Part shown: positions 47,100-58,764 of the stretch, in pieces
Layout: every line of letters starts with the position of its first letter
Position numbering within the stretch: position 1 is the first letter of the stretch
DNA from: Labia minor
Lineage: Eukaryota; Arthropoda; Insecta; Dermaptera; Spongiphoridae
Reading direction: 5' to 3'
NCBI GenBank assembly: GCA_963082975.1
Contig: OY720344.1
Span: 67,670,546-67,734,545, forward strand
DNA length: 64,000 bases
The notes under the pieces: generated by a model
Seen by the model: only the letters and a program-made list of their open reading frames with translations
Database searches by the model: none
Told to the model about the DNA's origin: nothing
Made by a program: the position numbers and the translations under genes

Positions 47100-47547
47100 T
47101 TACCGACCGACGATAGTAAGGGAGGTATTGTTTTCACACCAAATTTCACATGTGGAGATTTTTACATATCGCCACTAATCATGCATTTTCTTAACAGAAA
47201 TAAGTTGACCTGTGGCCAGGTCCGAACCGACCGACGGTTTTAAATAAATTAATTTCCAGCTACAGAAACAATTTCAAATAATTTTAATATATCTATTAAT
47301 GTAATAAAAAACAGATATGGATATAACATAAATATTTTAATTTTTATTTTATTTATAATATATATGTAAGACCAGGCTGTGACGTCATGAATGGCTGGAT
47401 GACGTCACATAATTTTAAATCAAGAAAAAATCTGTTTTTATTACATTAATAGATATATTAAAATTATTTGAAATTGTTTCTGTAGCTGGAAATTAATTTA
47501 CTTCAAACCGTCGGTCGGTTCGGATCTGGCCACAGGTCAACTTATTT
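47100..47547. mobile_element. family A, rearranged three-piece copy (A5)
   Basis: Piece one (47100-47198) is the last 100 bases of family A on the minus strand. Piece two (47199-47430) is the 5' part on the plus strand up to the AAGAAAAAA after the CRE pair (47380-47387 and 47400-47407). Piece three (47431-47547) is the first 117 bases on the minus strand. Pieces two and three make a foldback, with the same 5' end at both outer sides. Confidence 0.9.
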
Positions 47548-47819
47548 ATAATTTATTCTTTATATTTACAGTTTGTTTCTATATATTTACAATTCTTATC
47601 CATTTAATCGCGTGGTTTAAATTGGAAATTAACCTATTTATTTTTTAAACATAATTTATTTTTTCAAATGATATATATTTAAAATAAATGTGTATAACTT
47701 TCTTAATTCATATAAAATATTTAATAAATATGATAAAATGACATTAATTGAATGAAAATATTAACTTTTATGATAAATTAGATAATTTAAATTAAGATTA
47801 AAATTAATATAAAGTTTAT

Positions 47820-48835
47820 ATATTTTAATAATCCAGCTATAATTGATAAAGCATGACATGAACAGTGTCTTCGAATTGAAATAGACATCAAATGAATTCT
47901 TATTAAATGTTTTATAATAAATATTAATTTATGGTTTATTCAATAAATATAGAGATTGTATATATATAAATAATAATTATTATTTAATTATAAGATAAAA
48001 ATACCAGAAGAGAGTATAATCATAATAAATCAATATACTCAATCAATTTACTAATTCAAATTTAAGAATATTATTAAAATTAATTAATATTATTAAAACA
48101 GTTAGTAAAGTATACATTTTTAATCTTCTGAGCGGCTGCTGGATAATCCAGGTACTTTAAATATGAAAATTTTAAATTTGGAAACTAGCGCAGCTGGTTG
48201 CCTAAATGCCAGGGGCTCTTCCTAGCCAGCCGCTCGAGTGGTAATAGTCAGTCTATCGGTGTTGGTATGTGAGTGCGCACGCATAGCCTGGGAGCTCGGC
48301 GAGCGGCGCTGTACCTGTCAAAATTCAACCTCGGGGTGAGGTTTATTATCATTTATTATAACTCGATAACCAATTACAACCCTCTCAACTCAACAATTAT
48401 CATTGTAAAATTGTCACAAAATAATTTTTCATTCTTTTCATTTAATTATATACGTATAATATAACTTCCATATGTATTTATTCTATTTAATATTAATTTA
48501 AAATATTTTTTAATTTAAATAAATAACAAAAAAATAAAATTATATAGTTCTATATAAACTTATAAAAATCTTTTTTCAATATATTACATAAGAATAAATT
48601 TTTTTTATTTATCTTTTATATTTTATACTGGGATAATCTAAATAATAATATAATGTATTTTTATATTTATTCGAGATTATTATGAAGCATGGCACTTTTT
48701 AAGGGTTTTTTATAATTTGAATAAACAATAAATTAATGTTCATTATAAAACATTTAATAAGAATTCATCTGATGTCTATTTCAATTCGAAGTCACTGTTC
48801 ATGTTTTATCAATTGGCTGGATTATTAAAATATTT
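47820..48835. repeat. foldback element H, about 1 kb
   Basis: Arms of about 120 bases (47823-47946 and 48716-48832) are inverted copies of each other, sharing AATAATCCAGC, GAATTGAAATAGACATCA and AATTCTTATTAAATG. The interior is AT-rich apart from a GC-rich core (48125-48340) with GCGGCTGCTGG, AGCCGCTCGAGTGGTAATAG and CGGCGAGCGGCGC. A 63-codon frame in the core has no recognisable features. No target duplication is obvious. Confidence 0.75.
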
Positions 48836-48839
48836 AATT

Positions 48840-50150
48840 TATTATAAGTTTTTAATTAATTAAATATCATTTAAAATATTTAAATCATACTAAAAATAAT
48901 TATATTAATTTATTTCATAAATAGGTTATTTATATAAATAAAAAATAGACATTTGGAAAATAGTCTGTACCAAATGGGTACACATTCATTTTAGAAATGA
49001 TGTAATGCGATAAATTTCAATATTCCCTGTATTTTAATTGATTTATTAAGAAAGAAGAAAAACAATAGTTTATAGGAGTATGAGGTTAAATTTTTTAAAT
49101 CTAGACTCACAAACGGTTTTTAAAATACCATAATATTCAAGCTTTTAAATAATTAAAAAAATTGTAACAAATAGAAATTTAAGCTGCATCTTCACCTATA
49201 CTTTATACACATTTAAAATATACTTTTGAATTACATAAATAAATATAAAATATTAATTTGAAAGTAATTTTAAATATTATATATCCTTGAACAGGAAAGG
49301 GGTGAGAAATTTGAGAGATAATACCTGTCATTTTTTTGCTGGGTTAATTAATTTTTTCAATTATTAATAATACATTTAATCATGTTTCAACTGTCATTCG
49401 ATATACTATAATTTAAAAATTAAAAATCAACTGATAACATAAAATATCAAAGCACATAAAATACAAAGATATTCTCTTATTATCTATTTTTAATTAAAAT
49501 CAAATTGAATTATAGTTATAATAAAAAAAATTTATATAGTTATTAATAGTATCATTTGTCGAATTTTAATTCAATTATATTGTTTAAATTTAAATTTTCT
49601 TTTTGTTTCAGGTAATTACAACTATAATGAAATTGATGAAGATTAAATGAGTAAGTAATAAATTAATAAAACTTTTATAAAGGTTAAAGAATATTAATAT
49701 AAAAAAATGCAATTATATACAATGATTTAATTGAAACTTTAAAAATAAAATTTTTATTTGAAACATTTTTATACTAAAACATTTTGATAATTTTGCACAT
49801 TTATCTAACATAATTTAACCAATAAATGCATAAATATTTAAATTGATTGATATTTAAAATCCATTTTATTTTTAATGTCTAGGCAAAAAATAACAGTGGT
49901 TGCATATATATCAGGCGCGTCTATATATTGTAATAGTTTTAAATTCAGAAGAAAAACATTAGCTTTGATTTTTAATTAGAATAAAAAGGGTTCGAATTTT
50001 TTTATATCAACTTTTTTTAATTTACAATGATAAAGTTTTAAAAATAAATTTTAATAATTGTCAAAAATAAAATCTGAATACGGTTTTTAATACTTTAATT
50101 AATTTTTTATATACATATATAATACTTATATGTTGGTTTAGATTTCCTTG
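48840..50150. other. AT-rich stretch, no gene seen
   Basis: No gene or recognised repeat. Confidence 0.6.
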
Positions 50151-50152
50151 AA

Positions 50153-50178
50153 TGTTATTATTATTATTATTATTATTC
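50153..50178. repeat. (ATT)n microsatellite at the retroelement 3' side
   Basis: Eight units. On the minus strand it is an AAT tract lying 3' of the retrotransposon. Either this tract or the one at 50250-50275 is the true 3' junction. Confidence 0.9.
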
Positions 50179-50249
50179 GATTTTTTGCACTTACTCAGCA
50201 TGTAATGCTGGTAAATTTTCACCTATCCCCTTTTGGTCTTTTTTTTGGG

Positions 50250-50275
50250 GATTATTATTATTATTATTATTATTT
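50250..50275. repeat. (ATT)n tract within the retroelement 3' region
   Basis: Eight units, separated from the outer tract by about 70 bases. On the minus strand those bases contain the hairpin-forming pairs CCCC...GGGG and CAGCA-TTACA-TGCTG. Confidence 0.9.
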
Positions 50276-50389
50276 TCCTCAGAAATCCTCAACACTCTCT
50301 AGTGTCAGTCAATTCTTTTTTGAGAATTAGGCTCACGGTTGCGATGGAGAGGGAATTCACCCTAATCCACAACAACCTTTATATTTCCT

Positions 50390-53300
50390 TTATGGCATTA
50401 GGACTTTTCTAAGAATATAACAAGTTTGTAGAATAACTGCTTTCTGGATAATGATTGAAAGTTTATCCGATAGTCCTAATACCTTTAAATTATCTTTAAA
50501 TTTCACTGGAGATACTCCCTCTACCGACATCACCATTGGAACTATCTTCACACTTGTCAGCTTCCACAGAGATTTCAGCTCCATAGCAAGATTTTGATAT
50601 TTGTAACATTTCTCCTTCTCGGTTTTTGAGACGTTGTGGGACAAAGGGATGCCCACCTCTATTATTGTTGCCTTTTTCTCTTTTTTATCAATCAACAGAA
50701 GGTCAGGGCGATTATAATCAATAGATTTATCGGTTATTATGGGACAATCCCAGTACAGCACATAGGAATCGGATTCTAAGACCGTGGGAGGTGAGTATTT
50801 GTAATAGGGTTCCGGGATAGTAATAAGGTTGCACTTAAGGGAAATTTGTATGTGGAGGATTTTTGCCACTTGGTTATGTCTACAAGTATAGACATTATCC
50901 GCTAGTGCACTGCAACCACCAGTGAGATGTTCTACTGTTTCCCCAGGTTTCCCACATCTCCTACATCGATCAACTACGTTCAACTTGAGGATGTTTTTCT
51001 CATAATTACGCGTCCTGATTGTCTTGTCTTGAATTGCTGTGATAAATCCCTCTGTTGGCGGGAATAGGTAGCCCTTTTCAAACATTGATAGTGATGTCTC
51101 CCTATCGACATTGGGGTCACTCAATTGAGTGGGATATTTCCCATGGAGTATTTTATCTCTCCAGGATGTTATGAGGCTCTCATATGGTTCAACTACATCG
51201 TCTATTACCTGTTGCTTTAGTTGGAGCGGGGTAAATTTGTCTATTTTTACTAATCTCTCGATCTTAGGATTAGAATGACATTGGAAATAGGAGCGCATCA
51301 TTCTAATTTGCTTTTTGCTTAGTTGCGAGATGTTTAATAGACCACGGCCACCATCTCTCCGAGCGAGATAAAGGCGTTCGATTGCTGACTTAGGGTGATG
51401 ACAATTGAATTTATATAGCATTCGGCGAGTTAATCGGTCTAATTCATCCAAGTCCGCTTTGCTCCACTTAATTATGCCAAATGAGTAGGTAAGCAAAGGT
51501 ACTGCCCAAGTATTGATCGCCTTAAACATATTTTTTGAATTCAACTTTGAGTTCAATAGCTTGGTCAGCCTAGACTTATATTTGGTGGTAAGCTCATTCT
51601 TCATAACTGTATGGCTTATATTAAGGTTCTGTTGCATACCTAGATATCTGTATAGCTCTTCAGGTGTTAGTTGAGATATACCATGTATTATTAGATTTGA
51701 ATGAGTTATCTTACCTCTAGCCACGTGAAGCATCGCGCACTTATCCATTCCAAAATTCATTTTTATGTCATCACTGAACAATTTAGTGGTGTTAATTAAT
51801 GTTGCCAATTCTCGCTCTGACTCACCATACAACTTGAGGTCGTCCATGTATAGAAGATGGCTATATTTCATTTTATCCTTTTTTTTTAATCTAAAACCTA
51901 CTTCGGTTCTGTTTAGTAGGGTAGATAGAGGGTTAAGCGCCAAACAAAACCACATTGGGCTTAAAGAATCTCCTTGAAATATCCCTTTTTTTATTGAAAT
52001 TTCTCCGATATCATGGCCATTTATTTTTAAATTAGTCCTCCAACCATTCATTAAATAGGAAAGAAGGTGGATTATACTTTTATTTATTTTATAAATTTCA
52101 AGAGATTTCAACAGCCAATTATGAGGAATGGAATCGAAAGCCTTTGAATAATCAATGTAGCATGTGGATAAATTTCTTTTATTTTGGCAAGCTTGTTTCA
52201 TAATAATTGAATCCAGTATGAGTTGTTCCTTACATCCAAGACTACCCTTTACGCAACCCTTCTGTTCAAAAGCAATGATGTTGTTTTGCTCACAATGTAT
52301 ATATATTTTTTCATTGATTAAGGCAGTAAACAGCTTATAAAATACTGAAAGACAGGTTACTGGTCTATAATTTTTTGGGTCCAGAGGGTTTCCTTTTTTA
52401 AATAGGAGGTAGGTGATACCTTTTGTTAGAAATGGAGGCAAACTATTGGGGTTTTTAACAGCGTCAGAATAGATTTTAGCCAAAGATTCATGTATACATG
52501 AAAATCTTTTAAGCCAAAAATTTTGGATTCCATCAGGCCCTGCTGACTTCCAGTTGATCGTCTTTTGAAGGATAGTCTTGACATCATTTTCCGAGAATAC
52601 GACAGGTGACATTTCCGACACATCCCGACTGATCTCAATAACATCATCAATCCATGCCGCCCCGAGATCAGCCCGAGCCGACCGCGACCAAATAGACTCC
52701 CAATAGTCTCTACAACCTTCAAGATCCATCTCGGTATAAGACTGTTCGCTTGAGTTTTTATTAAGTGATCGATAAAACTGCTTTTCATTGAAACTGAAGA
52801 TCTTATTTTGTTTCTTACGTTTATCGCATTCATTGTACCTTCTAAGTCTGGCACCTTTTGCTTTTGCTTTTTGTCGCAGTTCATCACGATAGTTATTCAA
52901 TATATTGAAAAGATCCGGGGTTTTTTGATTAATATTTAAGTTTTTCATAATAGCCTCAACTTTTCTTTTTACTTTAGGTGATGTCCCTCCTTTTAAGTAT
53001 TGAGCAATTAGATCTGATTTAGCCCTAAATTTATCAATACTCTTTTGTAGACGTATTTTCCAGGACGGTTCTTTTAATATATTTTGCTGCTTAACGTGGC
53101 TACTTAAAGGTGGGAGTAATTGTTGATTATTCAGTTGGTATACCGTGGCTGCTGCAACGTAAACACCCAAATGGACTCTTTCAAAATTTAAATTTTCTTG
53201 GATGTATTTACTCAAAACTTCATTTGTTTTGAGGATCGAAAGGACTGTATTTTTAGCAAAAGCCAATTTAGGAAATCGTGGGCGCTTAGACGGCTCAGTA

Positions 53301-54022
53301 CCCTCGTAAAAGGCTAGAAGGCTGTAGAAGAGTTGATCTGTATCGACGTCCCCCGATTGGTTACTGCAGTTACTTCCCGGAGACGAATTATTAGGAGAGG
53401 TGCAAGAGATATTGACAGACATTTCAGATTCAGTCTCTTTTTGCGTTAACAATTTCCCCACATCTCTTCGGATTACCTCTAGTTCCTCGTTGCTAAGATA
53501 TTTATTTTTTATTATAGCATTTCTCCTATCCGCAACATTTTGTTCAGATAATTTGAGTTCCGGATGTAATTTTGTAAATTCAGAGTGAAGTTTATATCTC
53601 CAGCCTGGCAAAGGATCATCTCGACAGTCATTCACGGTGTAAAATGAGTGTATTATTTGACTATTTAATTCTTTAGTCCATTTTATACGCTTAGAACGAC
53701 CTCCCTCCGTAGCAGCATTAACATCACGTGAACGCGAGCATCGAAGTGGAGATATCATTAGTTGTTGTTGATAATTATCATGATCCTTTTGATGTTGGTT
53801 TGAAGCTGTAGCTTGTTGGTTGGCAGGGACCCGCTCCTTCAGTCCCCTGCCACCGGTGGCTCGCACACTGTCACGTCCAGCACCGGCTCCAGGCGTGCCC
53901 TGGCGTTCCCCAGGCAGCGGTCCTTTTCCGAGGCTATCATCTATCTCCATATTGCATGGGTTTTTATAAGCTCCAGAGGGAAAGAGGCGCCATTCTCTTT
54001 CAGCTAAGCTGCTGTATCCCAT
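50390..54022 (-). CDS. R4/Dong-like retrotransposon polyprotein, 1,210 aa
   Basis: Makes the protein that nicks a target and reverse-transcribes its own RNA into it. Residues 1-105 are low-complexity (Gly, Gln). Residues about 110-180 look Myb/SANT-like (SKRIKWTKELN ... WRYKLHSEF) and may bind DNA. The reverse transcriptase spans about 480-800: KSAGPDG (492-498), NYRPVTCLS (551-559), catalytic Asp624 in DYSKAFD, QGDSLSP (683-689) and YMDD (725-728). A thumb region follows. A CCHC motif lies at C1020, C1023, H1032 and C1037. The restriction-like endonuclease follows, with RPD (1105-1107) and Glu1122. The order RT, CCHC, PD-(D/E) endonuclease in one frame defines the R2/R4 group. There are no N-terminal C2H2 fingers, which favours R4/Dong over R2. 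An in-frame TAA lies three codons upstream of the ATG, so this start is the only one possible. All catalytic residues are present. Confidence 0.93.
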   Translation of the reverse strand: MGYSSLAEREWRLFPSGAYKNPCNMEIDDSLGKGPLPGERQGTPGAGAGRDSVRATGGRGLKERVPANQQATASNQHQKDHDNYQQQLMISPLRCSRSRDVNAATEGGRSKRIKWTKELNSQIIHSFYTVNDCRDDPLPGWRYKLHSEFTKLHPELKLSEQNVADRRNAIIKNKYLSNEELEVIRRDVGKLLTQKETESEMSVNISCTSPNNSSPGSNCSNQSGDVDTDQLFYSLLAFYEGTEPSKRPRFPKLAFAKNTVLSILKTNEVLSKYIQENLNFERVHLGVYVAAATVYQLNNQQLLPPLSSHVKQQNILKEPSWKIRLQKSIDKFRAKSDLIAQYLKGGTSPKVKRKVEAIMKNLNINQKTPDLFNILNNYRDELRQKAKAKGARLRRYNECDKRKKQNKIFSFNEKQFYRSLNKNSSEQSYTEMDLEGCRDYWESIWSRSARADLGAAWIDDVIEISRDVSEMSPVVFSENDVKTILQKTINWKSAGPDGIQNFWLKRFSCIHESLAKIYSDAVKNPNSLPPFLTKGITYLLFKKGNPLDPKNYRPVTCLSVFYKLFTALINEKIYIHCEQNNIIAFEQKGCVKGSLGCKEQLILDSIIMKQACQNKRNLSTCYIDYSKAFDSIPHNWLLKSLEIYKINKSIIHLLSYLMNGWRTNLKINGHDIGEISIKKGIFQGDSLSPMWFCLALNPLSTLLNRTEVGFRLKKKDKMKYSHLLYMDDLKLYGESERELATLINTTKLFSDDIKMNFGMDKCAMLHVARGKITHSNLIIHGISQLTPEELYRYLGMQQNLNISHTVMKNELTTKYKSRLTKLLNSKLNSKNMFKAINTWAVPLLTYSFGIIKWSKADLDELDRLTRRMLYKFNCHHPKSAIERLYLARRDGGRGLLNISQLSKKQIRMMRSYFQCHSNPKIERLVKIDKFTPLQLKQQVIDDVVEPYESLITSWRDKILHGKYPTQLSDPNVDRETSLSMFEKGYLFPPTEGFITAIQDKTIRTRNYEKNILKLNVVDRCRRCGKPGETVEHLTGGCSALADNVYTCRHNQVAKILHIQISLKCNLITIPEPYYKYSPPTVLESDSYVLYWDCPIITDKSIDYNRPDLLLIDKKEKKATIIEVGIPLSHNVSKTEKEKCYKYQNLAMELKSLWKLTSVKIVPMVMSVEGVSPVKFKDNLKVLGLSDKLSIIIQKAVILQTCYILRKVLMP

Positions 54023-54812
54023 TAGAAATTAGGAGGGATTAGGATTAAAGTAGGGGGTGTGATCAAGAAAAGAAAGAAGAGAAAGTAAAAAGTGTAAAAT
54101 GAAAGACCCTTAGCCCTCGAAACCTAATAGCATCGGGGTCGGAAGAAACAAGAGTTGGCCAAGAGAGGCCAGATAGGAAAGATAACAGAAAGATATCTAG
54201 TACAAGTAAGTGGAAGCAATACTAGATATGGCACGGGACCTGATGGTTGCCAAACCATATGCTCACAAGTTATGAGCCCCTCAGGGAACTGGTAAGATCC
54301 CCCAGCGCGTAAACCGAACCGCCCGACGCATGCAACTGATAGGATAAAGGAAAGTGTTATTTATTTGTTTGATAATATTAGTAAATATTAATCGGGATTA
54401 GATGTTAATAGAAATATATAAATAGATAAAGGGTTTAAAACAGGAGTGGTAGAGGGGGGAGAAGGAGTGGGGTACTTGTTTGGTAGAACGATGAACCCTG
54501 GCTCGGCTTAGTTAGAAAATAAATTTAAAAATAAAATAATAGTCATTATCATTAAAAAATGATTAACACTAAACTAAATTTATTAATGAGTCCATAGACC
54601 CATCAATCTCAATACCGAGAATTAACCATTCAGGGCTCATCGTATCCACCTTGACAGCAATTGACTCTAAATGTGCTCCATTTGAAAGAGCACTTCAAAA
54701 TGAGTAAGATGATATAAAACTTACTGCCGTTTTTAACAAATATCCCAAGGAAATCGGATAGGAGTCAGCAGCGATGCGACGCACGTCCGACCAGCACAGA
54801 GTTCACTCACCA
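54023..54812 (-). other. 5' untranslated region of the retrotransposon
   Basis: About 790 bases without a long frame on the minus strand, from the (ATT)n tract to the ATG. They are fairly GC-rich near 54100-54340 and 54640-54800. They include GGCCTCTCTTGGCC, TGGTTTGGCAACCATCAGG and GGGGCTCATAACTTGTGAGC, which can form hairpins. Such leaders can hold a ribozyme or internal entry site in R2-type elements; I cannot show a ribozyme fold here. Confidence 0.65.

Positions 54813-54853
<41 letters not shown>
54813..54853. repeat. (ATT)n microsatellite, 41 bp
   Basis: Thirteen to fourteen perfect ATT units at the 5' side of the retrotransposon; probable target sequence. Confidence 0.95.
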
Positions 54854-54907
54854 CATCAGATTTATCAGGGATATAATCACGTATTTTTGTGAGATTGTTT
54901 TTTCGAC

Positions 54908-55026
54908 GTTTCGGCACCCATTTTGCCGCCATTTTCAAGAGATTATTTAGGTGGGAATATTTTTTGGATTCTGGGTTTTAGTCTGTGTGACCAAGGGTTA
55001 ATATCGGGATTTTAGGTTGATAGGTT
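54908..55026 (+). repeat. repeat G, copy 2
   Basis: TTCGGCACCCATTTTGCCGC, CATTTTCAAGAG, GGATTCTGGGTTTTAGTCTG and TGTGACCAAGGGTTAATATC. Complement of the copy at 43545-43672. A related ACATTTCGGTCCCC motif occurs at about 55484-55498. Confidence 0.7.
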
Positions 55027-55029
55027 GGG

Positions 55030-56614
55030 TGGTTATGTACTCATTGCGTTGCTGTGGAGCTCCGAAGAATCCTGGACAATCCTGAGACTGGCACACGTCC
55101 GCACTGGACATAATACTTATATATATATTAAAATTAATATTGTTGTTCCGAGTGGTAAACTGAGACAAATTGAATTTTCTCTTTATTATTATCATATTAT
55201 ATTAGTTCTAATTATTTATTGATTTTATTTGTTTATAGAAGATAAATCTTTTGAATGAACTTAATTCAGAATTTTTTCGTTTATAATAAATCTCTACTAC
55301 CGCAAATTCCAATTCCAATTCTGAAGTGGAAACATTATTTAAATTTATATATACAATACAATAACAAAAATCATATAAAGGATATTTAAAAATTCAAGCT
55401 TAGAAATAAACAATAATATTTAATGACCAAGAATTCAGGAAGCAACCATATGAAAATAATACTCATTTTCGAACGATGTCAACATTTCGGTCCCCAATCT
55501 CTCTTCAGAGCTTTGGTTTTGTTATTTTTTGAACAGTTGCAATGAACAGTATATGTACCATATATTGATATATATATAAAATTATTCAAATATATATAAT
55601 ATATACATTCATGTGATCAGAGGTTTCTATTATTAAAATTCAAGAAACTCATAGGGGAATCTGGGGAGAGTCTGGTCAATTTGTTTCTCCATCTTTTTAA
55701 TCACTGGACAATTTCTCATTAGGCAGCCTGAAGATTAAGGTTCATCTGAGATATTTTAAAAGTCTATAAATAATAATTTTTTACAATAATATAAACATAA
55801 ATTTAAAATAAATTAAGAATAATATTAATGATTATGTTATGTAAAGATTCAGTAATTTATATTATTGTTTATTTAATATTAATTGATAACCCATAAATAT
55901 AAGTTAATACAACTAATAATTCTAATTCTTAAATTTATTATATGAATATATGAAATGGAATATTTCTATATTAAGTAAATGATTGACGTTATACCTTAAA
56001 TATGCAATTTTATTTTGTTAAAAAATCCCAAAAACAATAAGGATTAATCTCACTCCAATTAATAATACTTATATATATTATTATTATTATAAATCATAGT
56101 ATGCTAGCTAGAAGAGATTATAATAATTTTTTTTCTATTCATATAAAATTTTATATTAATGACATCATCATTAATGAAAGTTTGACATAAAGCTTAACTA
56201 TCTCTTAACTTTTATTTAATCAATTGATTAATTACAAATTTTCATAGAAAAAGTTTACAATAATTTTACATACTTCATTTTCAATTTTATTATTTTTATT
56301 TAAGAAAAAAAACATTTAACATTAAGATAACACTTAAAAGTTCTTGAATCACTTAATTTTAAATGTTTTTATTATATTTATGGTTTTGTGTCCCATTAAA
56401 GTTGTTTTAAATACTTTCCCATTCATTTTTAATATTTTAAAAATTGAAACGCTCTTAGACAATAATCCATCTAGTCACTAAATAAGTTTATCTACTGCAT
56501 TATACTTGAAAATGAGAAATAGGGAAGCAAAACAAAAAGTAAGTCATATTTTATGATTCAATGAAAAATGCATAATATGATATTTAGATAAATTTCTCTA
56601 TAAATCCTTATAAG

Positions 56615-56620
<6 letters not shown>
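55030..56620. other. AT-rich stretch, no gene seen
   Basis: No gene. Short GC-richer pieces near 55040-55115 and 55650-55740 are unassigned. Confidence 0.5.

Positions 56621-56621
<1 letters not shown>

Positions 56622-56660
<39 letters not shown>
56622..56660. repeat. (TA)n microsatellite
   Basis: About 19 TA units. Confidence 0.9.
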
Positions 56661-56663
<3 letters not shown>

Positions 56664-56759
56664 GAATAATTAGAAGAAAGATATAAATTATTATATGAAT
56701 TTGTAAAATTAAATAATACCTATATTCCTAAATATAATATATTTCAATAAAAGTTATCA

Positions 56760-58125
56760 TTTAATGTTACTAATCTTAAAAACAAAAGTATTTCTAAGAT
56801 TTCTAAAACAAAAATAAAAAAATAAAAAATAGAAAAAAATTGAACAAAACAAGATAAGGCGAAAAAAAGGAGAAAAAAAAAACATTAATTTAATCTGACG
56901 CTGCTCTAACGAGATGGGTTTGAATGTTAGGGACTTAAAGGAGGGCGGGTTCCATCGGAGAGGGATAGGCAAGACGAAGGGAGGAAGACAAAAGGAAGAA
57001 GTAAAGAAATAAATGAGAAAGCTCTCTTCACTGCTCCATGTGGCTCGGGTCTGTTTGCCTCCGGCGCCACTTATACTTAGATATATATTCGCAAAAGATA
57101 ATTTAAAATTGCATTTCAAACACCCATTATTCTTTTTTCCATGAGGAAAATCACTATCTCAAAAAATATCTTCTTCTCCTCCTTATTATATTTTTCAAAT
57201 AATGATGAAGTGGTAGGTATTTTTTTTTTTTTTTTTGGTGCTGACAGGGAGTGGTTAGGGGTTTTGTTCAAGTAAATATAAATGAGAAAGAAGTGAACAT
57301 TATACTAATGCATTTTGATTTGCTTCTACTCTCTCACCTCCCTCTTCCTTCCCTCTCCCCTCTCTCTTTTTCACATCACCCACTCTCCCCTGTTATTAAT
57401 TTATTTTTTTGTTTCCCTCTTCATTAAAATGATTATAATCTAAAATTTATTTGATCTCCTTATAAAAACCTACAAATTTATATCTTTAGTATACTTTTAA
57501 AAATATAAAAATATGAATTTATTGTTGTGTTCTATTAACACGAAAGGCTTTAATCTTAACTCACACTTTATATTGATGATTTTTTTTTTATTTTTATTAA
57601 TATCAACATACCATGACAGAATGCCCTTCTCACAAGGTAGCAATTGATCAAAAGCAACGTCATCTTTACATCTTATAGTAATTTTTTTCTTCCAAAGAAA
57701 ATGCATATTTAACAAAAAGTTATATGAGATGCAAAAACTTCGTATTTCATTATTTATCATTAGATTTTGTAATAATGGGACCTTATTTGAATGATTAAGA
57801 TCAATAACATTATTTAATATAAATCCGGTCCCTGGTATTTTAGAGTTTAATTAAGATTATTTGTTGTTATTATTATTATAATTATAATTTTAATTGCTCT
57901 TATAATAATAGTGATCAATTTATAAATAATGAAATGTTGAATTATTATTATTTTTTCATTATTTTAAATAAACTAAAGTTAAATAAATAAATGATAAATG
58001 GTATTTATGTGATTAACCAAAAATTTCAAATTCTATATTTTTAATGACAAATTTAAAAAAAAAATATAATAAAAATATAATTTGACTTATTAGATTAATT
58101 AAATATGGAGATAAATTTGAAAAAA
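56760..58125. other. AT-rich stretch with GC-richer and pyrimidine-rich patches
   Basis: 56890-57075 is GC-richer. On the minus strand TATAAGTGGCGCC lies at about 57074-57062, like a TATA box with GC-rich sequence downstream, but no exon can be supported. 57325-57390 is a CT-rich tract. Confidence 0.4.
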
Positions 58126-58128
58126 AAG

Positions 58129-58490
58129 AATAAGTTGACCTGTGGCCAGGTCCGAACCGACCGACGGTTTGAAATAAATTAATTTCCAGCTACAGAAACA
58201 ATTTCAAATAATTTGAATATATCTATTAATGTAATAAAAACAGATATGAATATAACATAAATAGTTTTAATTTTATTTTATTTATAATATATATATGTAA
58301 GTATAGACTGTGACGTCATGAATGGCTGGATGACGTCATATAATTTTAAATTATGAAAAAACTAATAAAGATGATTTTTCTCGAGGATAAAATCAATACA
58401 AAGTGCATGATTCGTGGTGATATGTAAAAAATCTACTCATGTGAAATTTGGTGTGAAAATAACCCTTCCCTTCCTATCGTCGGTCGGTAA
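58129..58490 (+). mobile_element. family A element, short subtype (A6)
   Basis: 362 bp. It has the usual 5' end, the CRE pair (58311-58318 and 58331-58338) and the segment up to AACCCTTCCCTTCCTATCGT, and stops there with the terminal CGTCGGTCGGTAA. It lacks the core and the GACGGACA microsatellite. In long copies the corresponding internal position reads CGTCGATCGCTAA. Confidence 0.9.
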
Positions 58491-58713
58491 AAAATAAGAA
58501 TAAATTTTTGAATACTTTACTTAAATGTAAACAATTTTTTTTTACAAAATCATAATATATCCTATATGAATTTTAAATAAAAATATCATTAAAGAAAATA
58601 TTACAGAAATAAATAAAAATTGATTCATAAGATTTATAAAAATAAAATCTTTAATAAAGCAGATAAATAAAAAATAAAGATATAAAATCAAATAAAAAAT
58701 ATTATTTTTTTAT

Positions 58714-58764
<51 letters not shown>

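Larger units (their letters stand above)
50153..54855 (-). mobile_element. R4/Dong-type non-LTR retrotransposon, apparently full length
   Basis: A single long open frame (50390-54022) has a 5' leader of about 790 bases up to the (ATT)n tract at 54813-54853. The 3' untranslated region of about 115-235 bases ends in AAT repeats. Both ends therefore lie in the same microsatellite type. R4-clade Dong elements are known to insert into TAA repeats, so this looks like sequence-specific targeting. The element is much less AT-rich than its surroundings. No inactivating change is visible in the frame, so it may be recent and possibly active. Confidence 0.85.

Noticed and set aside
52426..52887. 153-codon minus-strand frame within the large retrotransposon gene
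   Set aside because: It is another reading frame of the same strand inside the 1,210-codon gene; no separate start or domain is visible.
56757..57119. 120-codon minus-strand frame with TATA-like upstream sequence
   Set aside because: The C-terminal half is poly-Phe from A-rich DNA and the N-terminal half lacks recognisable features. No splice pair supports an exon.
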